Origin: Aequorivita todarodis
GTDB taxonomy: Bacteria > Bacteroidota > Bacteroidia > Flavobacteriales > Flavobacteriaceae
Direction: 5' to 3'
DNA length: 64,000 nucleotides
NCBI RefSeq assembly: GCF_028561335.1
Contig: NZ_JAQQTG010000007.1
Coordinates: forward strand, 62,001-126,000
Under the pieces are notes generated by a model. The model ran no database searches. It was not told where the DNA came from and saw only the letters and a list, made by a program, of their open reading frames with translations. This document shows positions 35,532 to 45,292 of the stretch, piece by piece; the stretch's first letter is position 1; each line of letters opens with the position of its first letter. Made by a program: the position numbers and the translations under genes.

Positions 35532-36459
35532 TTAATAGGGATTTTAATTGACGAATGGTTGTTCTCAGTTTGTTTTTAATTTGATATAGAGAACCTTCCC
35601 AAATCCAAGAAAAGGGCCTTTTTACCGAGAGTTTTTTTAAGATTACATCTAATTCAATAACAAAAACCAGTTTTTGTATTTCTTTGAACAAAGGGTCATT
35701 TGAGTATTCTACTAAATAAGCTCGTATTTCATCTATAGATAAGCTTGAATTCTGAATTATGATTTTCTCATCAATTCCCTTATTCCCCCTTGTTATGCCC
35801 AGATGCAAACCATGCCATGGTCTTTGAGCGTGTGAAAGTACTTCATCATCAAAATTAAATGCTTCCTTATTTAGTTTATACAAAAAATTTTCATCTCTTT
35901 CCAGTCCTTTTAAATATTGATTTCTGTATAACTTATCATTTTTAAGACGGATTAAAATTGGGTCAATTTTTTCAAAATATTCTTTTGTTTTAAAGAAATG
36001 TAGGCCTGTAAGTCGATTTGTATAATTTCCTTTTTCATCTATCCGTACTTTATTAGAGAAAGGAACATTGAGAGATTTTAACTGTTCTGTATGAAATTTA
36101 AGAAGTGCTTGTTTTTCTTTTAAAAATAAAATGTCTATATCTCCAATATACACATAATTAAACTCTTTAAAATAACTAGAATCTACCAGCCATCGAATAA
36201 GCTTGCCACCACCACCCTTAATTTTATATGAAGTAAATTCTAAAATATTCTTTTCTAATGGAATAATTTCGAAATTCGTGATTTTATGGTCACTCATAAT
36301 TTTAATTGCCTCTTTTACTTTTGAGTCTATATGCTGATAAACGAATATCTTAATGAAGGCATCAGGATAGTTTTTATTTATTGAAAAAATATAATAAGGA
36401 ATATACTTTGTGTAACTACCAAAAACAAATGATGAAAAACATAAGGATTTTAATTTCAT
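35524..36459 (-). CDS. Putative GT-A type glycosyltransferase
   Basis: A 311-residue protein without a motif that names a family outright. It opens with FSSFVFGSYTKYIPYYIFSIN and contains YVYIGDIDILFL near residue 100, a DxD-like element placed as in GT8-type nucleotide-sugar transferases, plus TGLHFFKTKEYFEKI and later HGLHLG. The arrangement fits a small GT-A transferase. Neighbours 1 bp and 8 bp away are glycosyltransferases. Confidence 0.65.
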   Translation of the reverse strand: MKLKSLCFSSFVFGSYTKYIPYYIFSINKNYPDAFIKIFVYQHIDSKVKEAIKIMSDHKITNFEIIPLEKNILEFTSYKIKGGGGKLIRWLVDSSYFKEFNYVYIGDIDILFLKEKQALLKFHTEQLKSLNVPFSNKVRIDEKGNYTNRLTGLHFFKTKEYFEKIDPILIRLKNDKLYRNQYLKGLERDENFLYKLNKEAFNFDDEVLSHAQRPWHGLHLGITRGNKGIDEKIIIQNSSLSIDEIRAYLVEYSNDPLFKEIQKLVFVIELDVILKKLSVKRPFSWIWEGSLYQIKNKLRTTIRQLKSLLNG

Positions 36460-36460
36460 A

Positions 36461-37402
36461 CTAATTTAAAATTGATTTAAACTGAGAAGAACCTTTGCCT
36501 ATAAAAATTTGGGTAGTAACACAGAATAGCAGATAAACTTTTTGCTCAAAGTTTAAATATTTAAAATTTAGAAGATTTATAACAACCAATCTGTAATTTT
36601 TATTTTCTAACATTCTTTTTAAGTCGAGTAGGCATTGCGCTTTATATTTGAGCATTGCTTTCTGAGATTGTTGCTTTGAAAAGTATTCTAGGATTCGTTT
36701 ATTAACAATAAATCTTGAATTCAATTTAATGCCGGATTTGTCCTTGTCTGAACTAATTGCGTTTTCGTGTTTTCTCACTTTAAATAAAACCTCAGAAGTA
36801 TGCCGAATTTGGATATTTTTTAATGTTGTGAATATTCTAAAAAAGAAATCCAAATCCTGTGCCCTACGTAATGTTTCATCAAATTTCAGATTATCTAGAA
36901 TTTCTTTTTTTAAAATATATGATAAAGGACTAAATGATATGTTTTTTTCTATTAAATCGTCAATAATATTTCCATTAAAAGATTTGTTTGTTATCCTATC
37001 TTGTACTCCATTTTCATCGAAATAAGTAAAGGCACAAAAAACAACATCGGTATCTGGATAATTACTAAATATTTCAAAACGCTTTTTCAAAAAATCTGGA
37101 AACATTATATCATCACTATCAAACCATTGAATGTAATGCCCCTTGCTCATTTCAAATCCATAATTACGGGCGGCATTTCCGCCTTTTAATCTATTCTTCG
37201 GACATTCATAATATTTAAAACGAGAATCTTCTTTTACATATGAATTTATAACTTCTTTTGTTTTATCTATACTGCCATCATCAATTACTATACATTCCCA
37301 ATTTTGGTAGGATTGAGCTTTAACACTATTTAATGTTTCGCCAATTATATGACCACGGTTGAATGTAGGTATAATGATAGAAACTAAGGAATTTTGAGAC
37401 AT
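36461..37402 (-). CDS. Glycosyltransferase family 2
   Basis: A 313-residue GT-A enzyme: VSIIIPTFNRGHIIGETLNS at the N-terminus, IDDGSIDKTKEVI, then YIQWFDSDDIMFPDFL, with the metal-binding DSDD. It resembles the cluster's first gene (40040-40975), including the shared TFNRxHxIGETL start, so the two are likely paralogues. Strongly AT-rich. Confidence 0.92.
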   Translation of the reverse strand: MSQNSLVSIIIPTFNRGHIIGETLNSVKAQSYQNWECIVIDDGSIDKTKEVINSYVKEDSRFKYYECPKNRLKGGNAARNYGFEMSKGHYIQWFDSDDIMFPDFLKKRFEIFSNYPDTDVVFCAFTYFDENGVQDRITNKSFNGNIIDDLIEKNISFSPLSYILKKEILDNLKFDETLRRAQDLDFFFRIFTTLKNIQIRHTSEVLFKVRKHENAISSDKDKSGIKLNSRFIVNKRILEYFSKQQSQKAMLKYKAQCLLDLKRMLENKNYRLVVINLLNFKYLNFEQKVYLLFCVTTQIFIGKGSSQFKSILN

Positions 37403-37460
37403 TTAATCTAGTTTTTAACGCAAAAGAATTGTATCTTATAGAAAAACCATAACAGTTTAT

Positions 37461-38387
37461 TTACTTTTCAACTGTATTTAGTATATTGATTAATTCATTA
37501 TTAAATATTTCTACTCCGTTTTGATTTAAATGATGAGAATCATAAAAATGCAAAGTATCGTTTAAGGTTAATATCTCATTGAAGTCGTATAAGGTTCCAA
37601 GCTTTTTTATTCTTTCTTTGATTTCATCTATATTAAGAAATGAATTATATAATTTACTGTCAATGGGCGCCATGACATATAATGGTAAAATTCCTCTTTC
37701 TTTAATTAACTTATCAATCTCCTGTAAAGATTTAAATTGTTTATCTACAAAACTAAGGTTTGCAGGTTTATATTTTCTATCTTTATTAAAAGCTAATTTT
37801 CTTTCAACATATCCTCCATCTACATAAACATCATTTGAAGATAGAATAAGATTATTTTGATTATCATTTAATAGAAAGTATTCAAAAAATCTTGAATATA
37901 TAAAAGTATTTAAAACTTTAAAATTTGTATGCTCCAGAGTTAAGAAAAGTCCATTAATATCAAAGTTATTGGATAAAATATCGAGAGTGGATTCAATACC
38001 ATCTATTGTAAAAACTTTTGGATAGACCTCTATAACTACAATTTTCGGATTGAGTTTTTCAAGATATTGTTCAAGGAGACATTCTGTTTGTAGTGGTGTT
38101 TGGGCTGTTGACCCTAAATTAAAAGACGAGTATCCAGCATTATCAAATAAGCGTGTATCAAAACCTCGATATGCGTGAGAAGAGCCAGCAAAAAGGATGT
38201 CTATATTCTCATATTTCTTAACCTCCTGAAATCTAATAAAACTACTTCCCATTTTAAAATTTAGATTTTTGGAATATTTTACTGGAAGGAAATAGCCCCA
38301 AATACAAACTAATTGAGTGTAAATTAAGGCGCATATAAATACAAACGCGGTAAATCTCTTAAAGAATTTAATAAATTGAACATCCAT
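37461..38387 (-). CDS. SGNH/AlgX-like acyl-transfer partner of the MBOAT protein
   Basis: A 308-residue protein with one N-terminal membrane helix (about 12-34). LFAGSSHAYRGFD provides the GxSx nucleophile block and YDSHHLNQNGVEIFNNEL near the C-terminus provides the D-x-x-H pair, giving an SGNH-hydrolase-type catalytic triad. It is 2 bp from the MBOAT gene, the arrangement seen for AlgI with AlgJ/AlgX, so it probably transfers acetyl groups to the polysaccharide in the periplasm. Confidence 0.78.
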   Translation of the reverse strand: MDVQFIKFFKRFTAFVFICALIYTQLVCIWGYFLPVKYSKNLNFKMGSSFIRFQEVKKYENIDILFAGSSHAYRGFDTRLFDNAGYSSFNLGSTAQTPLQTECLLEQYLEKLNPKIVVIEVYPKVFTIDGIESTLDILSNNFDINGLFLTLEHTNFKVLNTFIYSRFFEYFLLNDNQNNLILSSNDVYVDGGYVERKLAFNKDRKYKPANLSFVDKQFKSLQEIDKLIKERGILPLYVMAPIDSKLYNSFLNIDEIKERIKKLGTLYDFNEILTLNDTLHFYDSHHLNQNGVEIFNNELINILNTVEK

Positions 38388-38389
38388 GC

Positions 38390-39841
38390 TTAAAACTGAA
38401 AATAAATAAATGGACTTTCATCTGTTTCCATATACATTCCTATTAAAAAAATCACAAAGGCATAGAAGCCCCATCTTGCCACCAAAGATGTTTTTTCCTT
38501 TATTCCTTCGATTGCGTATTTATGATTCCTTCCCAACCATTCAACAATAAAGAAAAAAACAAGTAACAATACAGTAGGATATACTTTTTTACGAATTATA
38601 TACTCTGGAAGAGTAAATAAATCAAAGCTCGTCAAGCCTTCTATGTAATTAAAAGCATGCGACAAATTTTCAGATCTAAAGAAGATCCAAGCAAATACTG
38701 TCAACAAAAATGTAAAAATAATTGATGACATTTCCTTAATTGAAGGTAATAATTTATTTCTTGCCACAATATTTAGATGACTTCTATTTTTATTAAAAAT
38801 TAATAATGGTAGAAAATAAAGTGCATTTAATGCCCCCCAAGCAAGAAAGGTCCAATTAGCTCCATGCCAAAAACCACTTACAATAAAAACAATAAAAACA
38901 TTCCTAATCTGAATCCATTTAGTTCCTTTACTACCACCTAGGGGGATATATACATAATCCCTAAACCAAGTAGATAAAGATATATGCCATCTTCTCCAAA
39001 ATTCAGCCATATCTCTTGAAAAATAAGGATAAGCAAAGTTTTGCCTTAAGTCAAAACCAAACAAACGGGAAGTACCTATAGCAATGTCACTATATCCAGA
39101 AAAATCTCCATAAATCTGAAATGCAAAAAACACCGCCCCCATAAATAACGTACTTGCGGAATATTCGCCATAATTATTAAAAATTTCATTGGCAAATCGA
39201 GCACAGTTATCGGCAATTACCATTTTTTTAAATAAGCCCCATAAAATTTGTCTTAACCCATCAATAGCAGAATCATAGCTGAATTTTCTCGCTTTATGAA
39301 ATTGTGGTAATAAATGGGTTGCTCTTTCAATAGGACCAGCTACTAGCTGAGGGAAAAAACACACAAATGCTGAAAATCCAATTAAATCTGAAGTAGGCTC
39401 CAATTTCCTACGATATACATCAATAGTATAACTGAGTGTTTGAAAAGTATAAAAGCTAATCCCCACCGGCAAAATTATATTTAGTGTATTGGCATTTACA
39501 GTATGACCAAATAGACTAAACGCATCAATAAAACTATCTATAAAGAAGTTGTAGTATTTAAAAAAGCCCAAAAAACCAATGTTCACAATTATGCTTATCC
39601 ATAGCAACGCCTTTCTTGTACTAGGTTTTTTTTTGTTTTTTAAAGATAGGCCAATGGTATAATCCACCAATGTGCTAAACAGTATAAGACTTAAAAATCG
39701 ATAATCCCACCATCCATAAAAAACATAACTCGCTATAACAATAAATGCATTTTGCCATTTTATATTCTTATGGCCAATTGTCCAATAAAGGGCAAAAACA
39801 ATTGGCAAGAAAATCGCAAAGTCTAAAGAGTTAAAAAGCAT
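38390..39841 (-). CDS. MBOAT family O-acyltransferase (AlgI-like)
   Basis: A 483-residue polytopic membrane protein. FFPQLVAGPIERATHLLPQF, FQIYGDFSGYSDIAIGTSRLFG, RRWHISLSTWFRDYVYIPLGG and FWHGANWTFLAWG (catalytic His) are all AlgI-type MBOAT landmarks. It should move an acyl group, usually acetyl, across the inner membrane for delivery to the polysaccharide by the SGNH protein encoded next. Confidence 0.95.
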   Translation of the reverse strand: MLFNSLDFAIFLPIVFALYWTIGHKNIKWQNAFIVIASYVFYGWWDYRFLSLILFSTLVDYTIGLSLKNKKKPSTRKALLWISIIVNIGFLGFFKYYNFFIDSFIDAFSLFGHTVNANTLNIILPVGISFYTFQTLSYTIDVYRRKLEPTSDLIGFSAFVCFFPQLVAGPIERATHLLPQFHKARKFSYDSAIDGLRQILWGLFKKMVIADNCARFANEIFNNYGEYSASTLFMGAVFFAFQIYGDFSGYSDIAIGTSRLFGFDLRQNFAYPYFSRDMAEFWRRWHISLSTWFRDYVYIPLGGSKGTKWIQIRNVFIVFIVSGFWHGANWTFLAWGALNALYFLPLLIFNKNRSHLNIVARNKLLPSIKEMSSIIFTFLLTVFAWIFFRSENLSHAFNYIEGLTSFDLFTLPEYIIRKKVYPTVLLLVFFFIVEWLGRNHKYAIEGIKEKTSLVARWGFYAFVIFLIGMYMETDESPFIYFQF

Positions 39842-40039
39842 TTAATGAAAACATTTTATAAATATTCTATTAAGGAAAGTGTATAGTTTTACCATTTTTA
39901 CAATATTTAATATATAGTATTGATATCAGCTGCTCCTTAAATTAAATTTTTTTTGGTATTCACTGGATAATAAAAAAAACTGATTTTATTTGATTTCATT
40001 TTATAATGTTGGCAACTAATGAAGAAAGTTTGAAAAATA

Positions 40040-40975
40040 TCATGAAGTCAGTTTTTTATAAAAAAAATAACCTTTCCCAAATAATCTAAGATTGAGCAAC
40101 ATCAATAAAAAGTAAATTCCGCGGCCTCCATATTCTTTAAAAATCGCCATGGTAAAAGATCTATTATTCGAATTCCAAATTCTTTTATTTTGATAAATTA
40201 AAGAGATACATTTATTCAACAATACAAGTCTGGTTTCTTGATCGGCAATTTCCATTAAATCACAATATGTAAACCACTTAGCTCTAAAAGAACTTTCCAA
40301 TAATTTTTGAGAAGTGTTTAGATTGCCGCGAATCGTGTCTTTATGGTATCTTCTTAATGTGACAGTCTTATCTATAAATTTAGCATTTATAGATTTATGA
40401 ACTAATTTAGAGAAATAGTTATACTCTTGTCCAGAATGTAAATCTTCGTTAAATTGGATTGATTGTGCAACATTTTTTTTTATACAAACATCATATGTCA
40501 GCCAGTTTATAGCTTGGGAAACATAATTATAAGAGGTGAGAGGATACAAATGAAACCTATAATTATTTTTACCAACTTTCTTTTCGCTACCAATAAATTC
40601 TGTTTTCGTTATAACGTAATCACAATCATGTAATAAAATTTCTGATATTTTAACCTTTAAATGATCTGATATCATTATATCATCACTATCAAAAAAAACA
40701 ATAAATTCACCCATTACAAGGTTTAGACCTATATTACGGCAAGAATTGGCGCCTTTTACTTTATGGGCTGGCCTACTATAGTATCTAAACCGAGAATCCC
40801 TTGCCATATATCCTGCCATTACCTCCTCGGTATTATCTGTACTGCCATCATCTATTACAATACACTCCCAATTTTGATACGTCTGAGCCAATATAGAAGC
40901 CAGTGTCTCCCCTATTAAATGGGCACGGTTAAAGGTGGGGATAATGATGGAGACTAAGGGGGTATCGGTAGGCAC
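40040..40975 (-). CDS. Glycosyltransferase family 2
   Basis: A 311-residue GT-A enzyme: VSIIIPTFNRAHLIGETLAS, IDDGSTDNTEEVMAG and FIVFFDSDDIMISDHLK. First gene of the minus-strand cluster; a possible promoter box lies 20 bp before its ATG. Close paralogue of the gene at 36461-37402. About 200 bp of AT-rich spacer separates it from the MBOAT gene. Confidence 0.92.
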   Translation of the reverse strand: MPTDTPLVSIIIPTFNRAHLIGETLASILAQTYQNWECIVIDDGSTDNTEEVMAGYMARDSRFRYYSRPAHKVKGANSCRNIGLNLVMGEFIVFFDSDDIMISDHLKVKISEILLHDCDYVITKTEFIGSEKKVGKNNYRFHLYPLTSYNYVSQAINWLTYDVCIKKNVAQSIQFNEDLHSGQEYNYFSKLVHKSINAKFIDKTVTLRRYHKDTIRGNLNTSQKLLESSFRAKWFTYCDLMEIADQETRLVLLNKCISLIYQNKRIWNSNNRSFTMAIFKEYGGRGIYFLLMLLNLRLFGKGYFFYKKLTS

Positions 40976-40994
40976 GGGACTGTTTGTTTGGCTC

Positions 40995-41002
40995 CAAAAA
41001 TA
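40995..41002 (-). promoter_or_regulatory. Possible -7 box TATTTTTG for the polysaccharide cluster
   Basis: On the minus strand TATTTTTG fits TAnnTTTG and lies 20 bp before the ATG of the first cluster gene. No TTG is found at the usual -33 distance. Confidence 0.35.
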
Positions 41003-41369
41003 GGGAAAAGACTGAAGAAAATTCTATTGGAATTGTTCTTATTTTGGAATTGTTGCTGGGTGGGGGATTTGGGATTTGTGATTTGTTAATCGGGGATTTG
41101 TTAATCTGGGATTTGGAAACAGGACTAAAGGGAATCAAGAAACAAGACTGAAAGAAAACTCTCTTCCCTTTGGGGCCAGGGGTTATTGGAGTTTAGGTAT
41201 TTGCTAATTGTTAATTCGTAACCTAGTGAGAAAGCAAGAACCAAAACTGACCCACATTTTCATTTCCCCTTTAGGGGTCAGGGAGTTATTGGGATTTGGG
41301 ATTTTAACTTGAAGGGCGCCCAAGCGCTTGCTTCGACTGCATATGGCGGAGCAATAACGAATGGGTTTT
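41003..41369. repeat. Repeat-rich spacer with heptamers at 41064-41114
   Basis: Units GGGATTT, GGGATTT, GTGATTT, GTTAATC, GGGGATTT, GTTAATC and TGGGATTT (mostly 7 bp, two of 8) at 41064-41114, plus a CCCTTTGGGGCCAGGGG palindrome-like run near 41166 and CCCCTTTAGGGGTCAGGGAG near 41268. No credible gene in 40976-41369. Confidence 0.75.
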
Positions 41370-41612
41370 TTATTTGATATGGTTGCGGATAATATCTGGG
41401 CTGATGCCTGTATAGTCGGCGAATTCGTATATAGTGAGGAGTTGGTGTTTTTTCTTCTTGAAATAATCCCGAATTTCTTTATTTAGATAGAGTGCATGGC
41501 GGTATGATTTCCCTGTAAGTAGCTGTATATCCTTTGGATAAATAACTACCCGGCAGCTTTTAAAATTTTTCCTTTGGGGTTGACCGACGTTATTTTCTTC
41601 TTCACTCTGCAT
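41370..41612 (-). CDS. Small HTH-like hypothetical protein
   Basis: An 80-residue basic protein. I do not recognise a named family, but the C-terminal half (LLTIYEFADYTGISPDIIRNHIK) reads like a DNA-binding helix-turn-helix of the excisionase/MerR-like kind, and the middle has SYRHALYLNKEIRDYF. Such small proteins are frequent in Flavobacteriia. Upstream (41757-41920) lies an 11-bp-period array that could be its operator. Confidence 0.65.
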   Translation of the reverse strand: MQSEEENNVGQPQRKNFKSCRVVIYPKDIQLLTGKSYRHALYLNKEIRDYFKKKKHQLLTIYEFADYTGISPDIIRNHIK

Positions 41613-41756
41613 ACGAAATCGATTTCGTTTATTTTGTCCTTTATTAACATAAGAGGATTATTTGTTAATTGTCGAAGTTTGCTATAAATTATGCAAAAGA
41701 ACCTTTTACATCCTCAGGAATACATATTGTTTTATGTATCACGAAATAAGGAGATT

Positions 41757-41920
41757 TAGTTTAATACTAGCATGATAGTAGGGGTTTAGTAGGGAAACAC
41801 TAGCATGAATGTAGCATTAGAGTGGCATGGAACCTATATGAACCATATATAGAAACGGGGTGAACGGTACATTAAGACACCTTGAACCATACATAGACAA
41901 TTTTGAACGGTACATTAAAA
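41757..41920. repeat. 15-unit array with 11-bp period
   Basis: Consecutive 11-bp units from TAGTTTAATAC (41757), TAGCATGATAG, TAGGGGTTTAG, TAGGGAAACAC, TAGCATGAATG, TAGCATTAGAG and so on to GTACATTAAAA (41910-41920), with one 10-bp unit. In the second half the repeat becomes a 22-bp one, with TGAACC or TGAACG at 41839, 41861, 41883 and 41904. No gene in 41613-41981. Confidence 0.88.
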
Positions 41921-41981
41921 GGGGTTTGGTTGTCGGTTTGGTGTATTTGTTAATTTATGGGAAGCTTTAGGTTTTATTTTT

Positions 41982-42599
41982 TTAGTTAAAAGATTTAAAA
42001 TGAATTAAGTGTTTTAATTCATCTAGGGGCATGAACCGAATACTGGAGAATTTGCGGCGCACTATTCTGTATTTGCCGATATGTTTTTGGTAATATGCAT
42101 CGCCTAAAAACCAAAGCAAGATTGTGCCCATGGCGTCGTGGAGGTCAGATTTTGAATGTTTTTTATCCATTTCTATATATATGAGCAGGTGTAGTTTGTT
42201 TGAGGTTTTGTAAAGCTTGTGAACGGCAAAATAAATTTGATGGATGACAGTGTGCTGGTCTATAAAATTATTGTTTTTGCATAGGGAAGTTATTGAACGC
42301 TTATATTGCTTGATGCCGATTTGATATTGCCACATTGCCAATTGTGGTTTTGACACCAGCATTTGTTTAACAATTGCATTTAATTTATACTTCCCCTTCG
42401 TAATGAAAATTAATTTTGCAAAATCACCCCCACTAAATTGAAAGACCAAGGTCAATTCAGAGTGAATATTTTTTGCCTTGCACTGCAGCCTATTAATAAG
42501 ATCCGTACTTAATTCTAAATTACCAGTGTTATTTGCATAAACTAGATCCATTTGTATGGATAGAAAGTAATTCCAAAATTTTGTTATTTCTGTTTTCAT
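41982..42599 (-). CDS. Hypothetical protein
   Basis: About 205 residues from the ATG at 42599; a longer frame to 42674 would run through a TTGTTGAG octamer repeat and is not favoured. The opening FWNYFLSIQMDLVYA, followed by LTLVFQFSGGDFAKLIFITKGKYKL and then QLAMWQYQIGIKQ, resembles small proteins that start FWxWF and contain a VITAxG segment, but the resemblance is from memory and weak. No catalytic motif is seen. The gene is AT-rich. Confidence 0.6.
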   Translation of the reverse strand: MKTEITKFWNYFLSIQMDLVYANNTGNLELSTDLINRLQCKAKNIHSELTLVFQFSGGDFAKLIFITKGKYKLNAIVKQMLVSKPQLAMWQYQIGIKQYKRSITSLCKNNNFIDQHTVIHQIYFAVHKLYKTSNKLHLLIYIEMDKKHSKSDLHDAMGTILLWFLGDAYYQKHIGKYRIVRRKFSSIRFMPLDELKHLIHFKSFN

Positions 42600-42843
42600 G
42601 GTTTTGATATTTAAATTATTATTTTGGGATTCGTTGTTGAGTTGTTGAGTTATTGGAAATTTGGTTTTGCCCACGAATGCAAAAAAATTTTTTGGGGATA
42701 GGTTTTATTCGTGATTAGAACAGACCTCATGGGGTTGCTTCGCCCACCTATGGCAGACCCGCAATGACGATACTATTTTAACGAGCACTTGCTTTTACCG
42801 CCTGTCATGAGATTGAAATGACGTGTTTGCTATGCTATGACTG

Positions 42844-45261
42844 TTAGCGCATTGTTTCCAGCCTCTCCAACGCATAGTTGTCATCAGCCTGAATATAGGC
42901 ATGCATGGGAATTATACTGGCTCCAAGTTTTTTCTTTTCAAAGCTTGCCGAGATTCCAAAATCAATTGTTCTAAAATTTTGCGAGCACGCCGCTAAAATA
43001 CTTTGGTAGAGCAACTGCCGGTAGGTTTGATAGGTTTCCAGATATTGGTAATCCATACCCACCAAGGAGGGAACGTATATTTCCTTCCGGTTTTTATAAC
43101 AAAACATCACGCCCAAAAGTGTTCTTGAAATAGTTCCGCTAATTTCCTCTTTGGGATAGAGCAGGATAAATTCCCAATTGTCGCTTTGGTTCATTTCCCT
43201 GAACAGCTTCAACGGATAGGTAAAAGTATTGATGGCCAAATTGTTGTTCTTCACATTCTTATAAAGCTGCCAACATTCCTGTAAGGTAGTCTCCGAAAGA
43301 TTGGATTCTATCTCTACCACCACTTTATCAATAAAGGGGGCTATGTCTTTTCGAAAATGTCTTGCCGATCTTTTGGAGAGCTGTTTTATATACTCCTCAT
43401 TGCTGTTCCAACTGCTATCACGGATTATACACACGTCTGGCATTTGAATTTTTACAAAGCCTTGCTCCCCAAAAAAATTGTTCAAAAATGTATCCTCTCG
43501 CAAAAAGTCCCTAAGAACCGTAAGCTGGCTCTTGAATTTCTGGGATACATCCTCAAGGTGCAATAATATCTTACGCCACGCTTGCTTCCAGGCCTTATGG
43601 CCAATATTGGTATAATGATGGTTCCCGGCTGAAAACAGCGAACCCATTGCAGTTACGGTCTGGGTAGCATAATAAGTGTCGGTTTTCCGCACTTCCTCCA
43701 TCTTCCGGGATATGGGGATTGGCGACAACATATCGTCCTTCCAAATCCCGGTAGTAAAAAATGTAATAACCACGGGCACATTTTTTTCATCGAAAACGAT
43801 ATAGAAATGAAATTTCCAATTGTGCTCCTTTTCCTTATTCCCGGAAAATGCTTTTTGGAGAAATTTTATTCCCTTCCAATTACAACAGCCACTGTCGCCC
43901 ATATAGGTATTCCAAAACTTTTTGTCAATCGTTTCAATGTCGTTTTGATAGGACAGATATAACTGTGAGACATCTTGGATTGGCATATTGGGAGAGGCAG
44001 CCTTTATATTAAAAAGCTTAAAGACCCGTTCCGGTACGGTATGCGTTTCCCTTAGTGCCTCTGGATAATGATGTTCCATGGCTGCCACCAATTGTTCCAT
44101 ATCCTCATTTTGGTTATGTCTGGCAATCGTAATCCGAACCCCCGTATTTTTAACGGGAACCGCAGGGAAAAGCCCGAGATTTACAAAAAATCCGTCATTC
44201 ATCAAGCGTTTTACAAAATTATAGCCTGTGGCCGGCATCCCGGTACCGATATAAAATACAGGAGAATTGTTTCTATCCACTAATGGCAACTGCGTTTTAC
44301 CCAACAAATCGTTGAAGTATTCTATCCTTTGGCTCAACTGGTCCTGAAGCATGTATATCTCCCCGGAAAGATGTATGTCTGCCGAGGCTATGGCAGCTGC
44401 TACTGATGCAGGTTCCAACTGGGCAGAAAAAGTGAGCGGACCCCCAAAGTTCTTGATGGTTTGATGGAATTTTTTATTTGGGCATACCAAAACGGCCCCA
44501 CTGGCCCCAAAGGTTTTGCTGAGGGTAGTAAATAAGAGAATATTTTCTGGTAGGGTTTCAAAATTACTTGCTACGAATCCCGTACCGTACTTCCCCCTCC
44601 AGCTCATCCCGTGCACATCGTCTATATAGAGGTGAAGTTGTGGATATTTATGGGACAGGACCATTAACTCGGCAATGGGGGCAAAATCGCCAAACATGGA
44701 ATAGACCCCATCCGCCATGTACCAAATTTTCTTGGCCTTATTGGTGAGCTCCTTAATTTTCGATTCGAGCATTTCCAAATTGTTATGACGGATCATTTCT
44801 ACGGGAATGCCCCTTACTTTTAATAGCTGGGCGGCACTTTGAACAGACCAATGCACTTGGTGGTCCAAAATAACCGCATCCTCATCCCTTACCACTGTAG
44901 GAATAACGGCCAAATGGCCAAGCGTACTGTTTTTGGTTACAATAATGGGCTGCCTGTACATTGCCCCCAATTTTTCTTCCAAGGAAGCATAAAGTGGATG
45001 CGATATGTAGGTCTTTGACAAGGGAAATTGGGTGCCATAATCGAAGATAGCCTTTGCCGCGGCCTCCTTTAAACGCATATCCTGCTCAAGTCCGAGGTAA
45101 CCCGTCGTGCCAAAATGGAACATTAGCTTGCCATCAATACTTATTTTCCGGCCACTTAGGGTCTTCCCATCTGCATATAGATGTATTACTCCTTCTTTTT
45201 TAGCATTGCTTATTACTTCATCTATCGAATCCATAAAGTTGTTGTGTTTGATTTTTGCCAT
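42844..45261 (-). CDS. Alpha-oxoamine synthase fused to a GNAT-like N-acyltransferase domain
   Basis: An 805-residue two-domain protein. Residues about 25-400 are a PLP enzyme of the KBL/AONS/serine-palmitoyltransferase class: FGTTGYLGLEQD, DHQVHWSVQ near 132-140, DDVHGMSWRGKYGTG near 213-227 and the PLP-lysine motif TTLSKTFGASGAV (lysine near 249). Residues about 430-805 form a GNAT-type acyltransferase (SARHFRKDI, IDFGISASFEKKKLG). Oxoamine synthases decarboxylatively condense an amino acid with an acyl-CoA or acyl-ACP. Having an N-acyltransferase in the same chain suggests synthesis of an N-acylated long-chain amino ketone, such as a sphingoid or sulfonolipid precursor; that product is inferred. 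Confidence 0.8.
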   Translation of the reverse strand: MAKIKHNNFMDSIDEVISNAKKEGVIHLYADGKTLSGRKISIDGKLMFHFGTTGYLGLEQDMRLKEAAAKAIFDYGTQFPLSKTYISHPLYASLEEKLGAMYRQPIIVTKNSTLGHLAVIPTVVRDEDAVILDHQVHWSVQSAAQLLKVRGIPVEMIRHNNLEMLESKIKELTNKAKKIWYMADGVYSMFGDFAPIAELMVLSHKYPQLHLYIDDVHGMSWRGKYGTGFVASNFETLPENILLFTTLSKTFGASGAVLVCPNKKFHQTIKNFGGPLTFSAQLEPASVAAAIASADIHLSGEIYMLQDQLSQRIEYFNDLLGKTQLPLVDRNNSPVFYIGTGMPATGYNFVKRLMNDGFFVNLGLFPAVPVKNTGVRITIARHNQNEDMEQLVAAMEHHYPEALRETHTVPERVFKLFNIKAASPNMPIQDVSQLYLSYQNDIETIDKKFWNTYMGDSGCCNWKGIKFLQKAFSGNKEKEHNWKFHFYIVFDEKNVPVVITFFTTGIWKDDMLSPIPISRKMEEVRKTDTYYATQTVTAMGSLFSAGNHHYTNIGHKAWKQAWRKILLHLEDVSQKFKSQLTVLRDFLREDTFLNNFFGEQGFVKIQMPDVCIIRDSSWNSNEEYIKQLSKRSARHFRKDIAPFIDKVVVEIESNLSETTLQECWQLYKNVKNNNLAINTFTYPLKLFREMNQSDNWEFILLYPKEEISGTISRTLLGVMFCYKNRKEIYVPSLVGMDYQYLETYQTYRQLLYQSILAACSQNFRTIDFGISASFEKKKLGASIIPMHAYIQADDNYALERLETMR

Positions 45262-45292
45262 GACTTTGGGGTTTTGGGGTTCTTATTTTAGG

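Noticed and set aside
41839-41920. Replication origin with iterons
   Set aside because: TGAAC units with 22-bp spacing look iteron-like, but there is no Rep gene or DnaA-box cluster; operator function is simpler.
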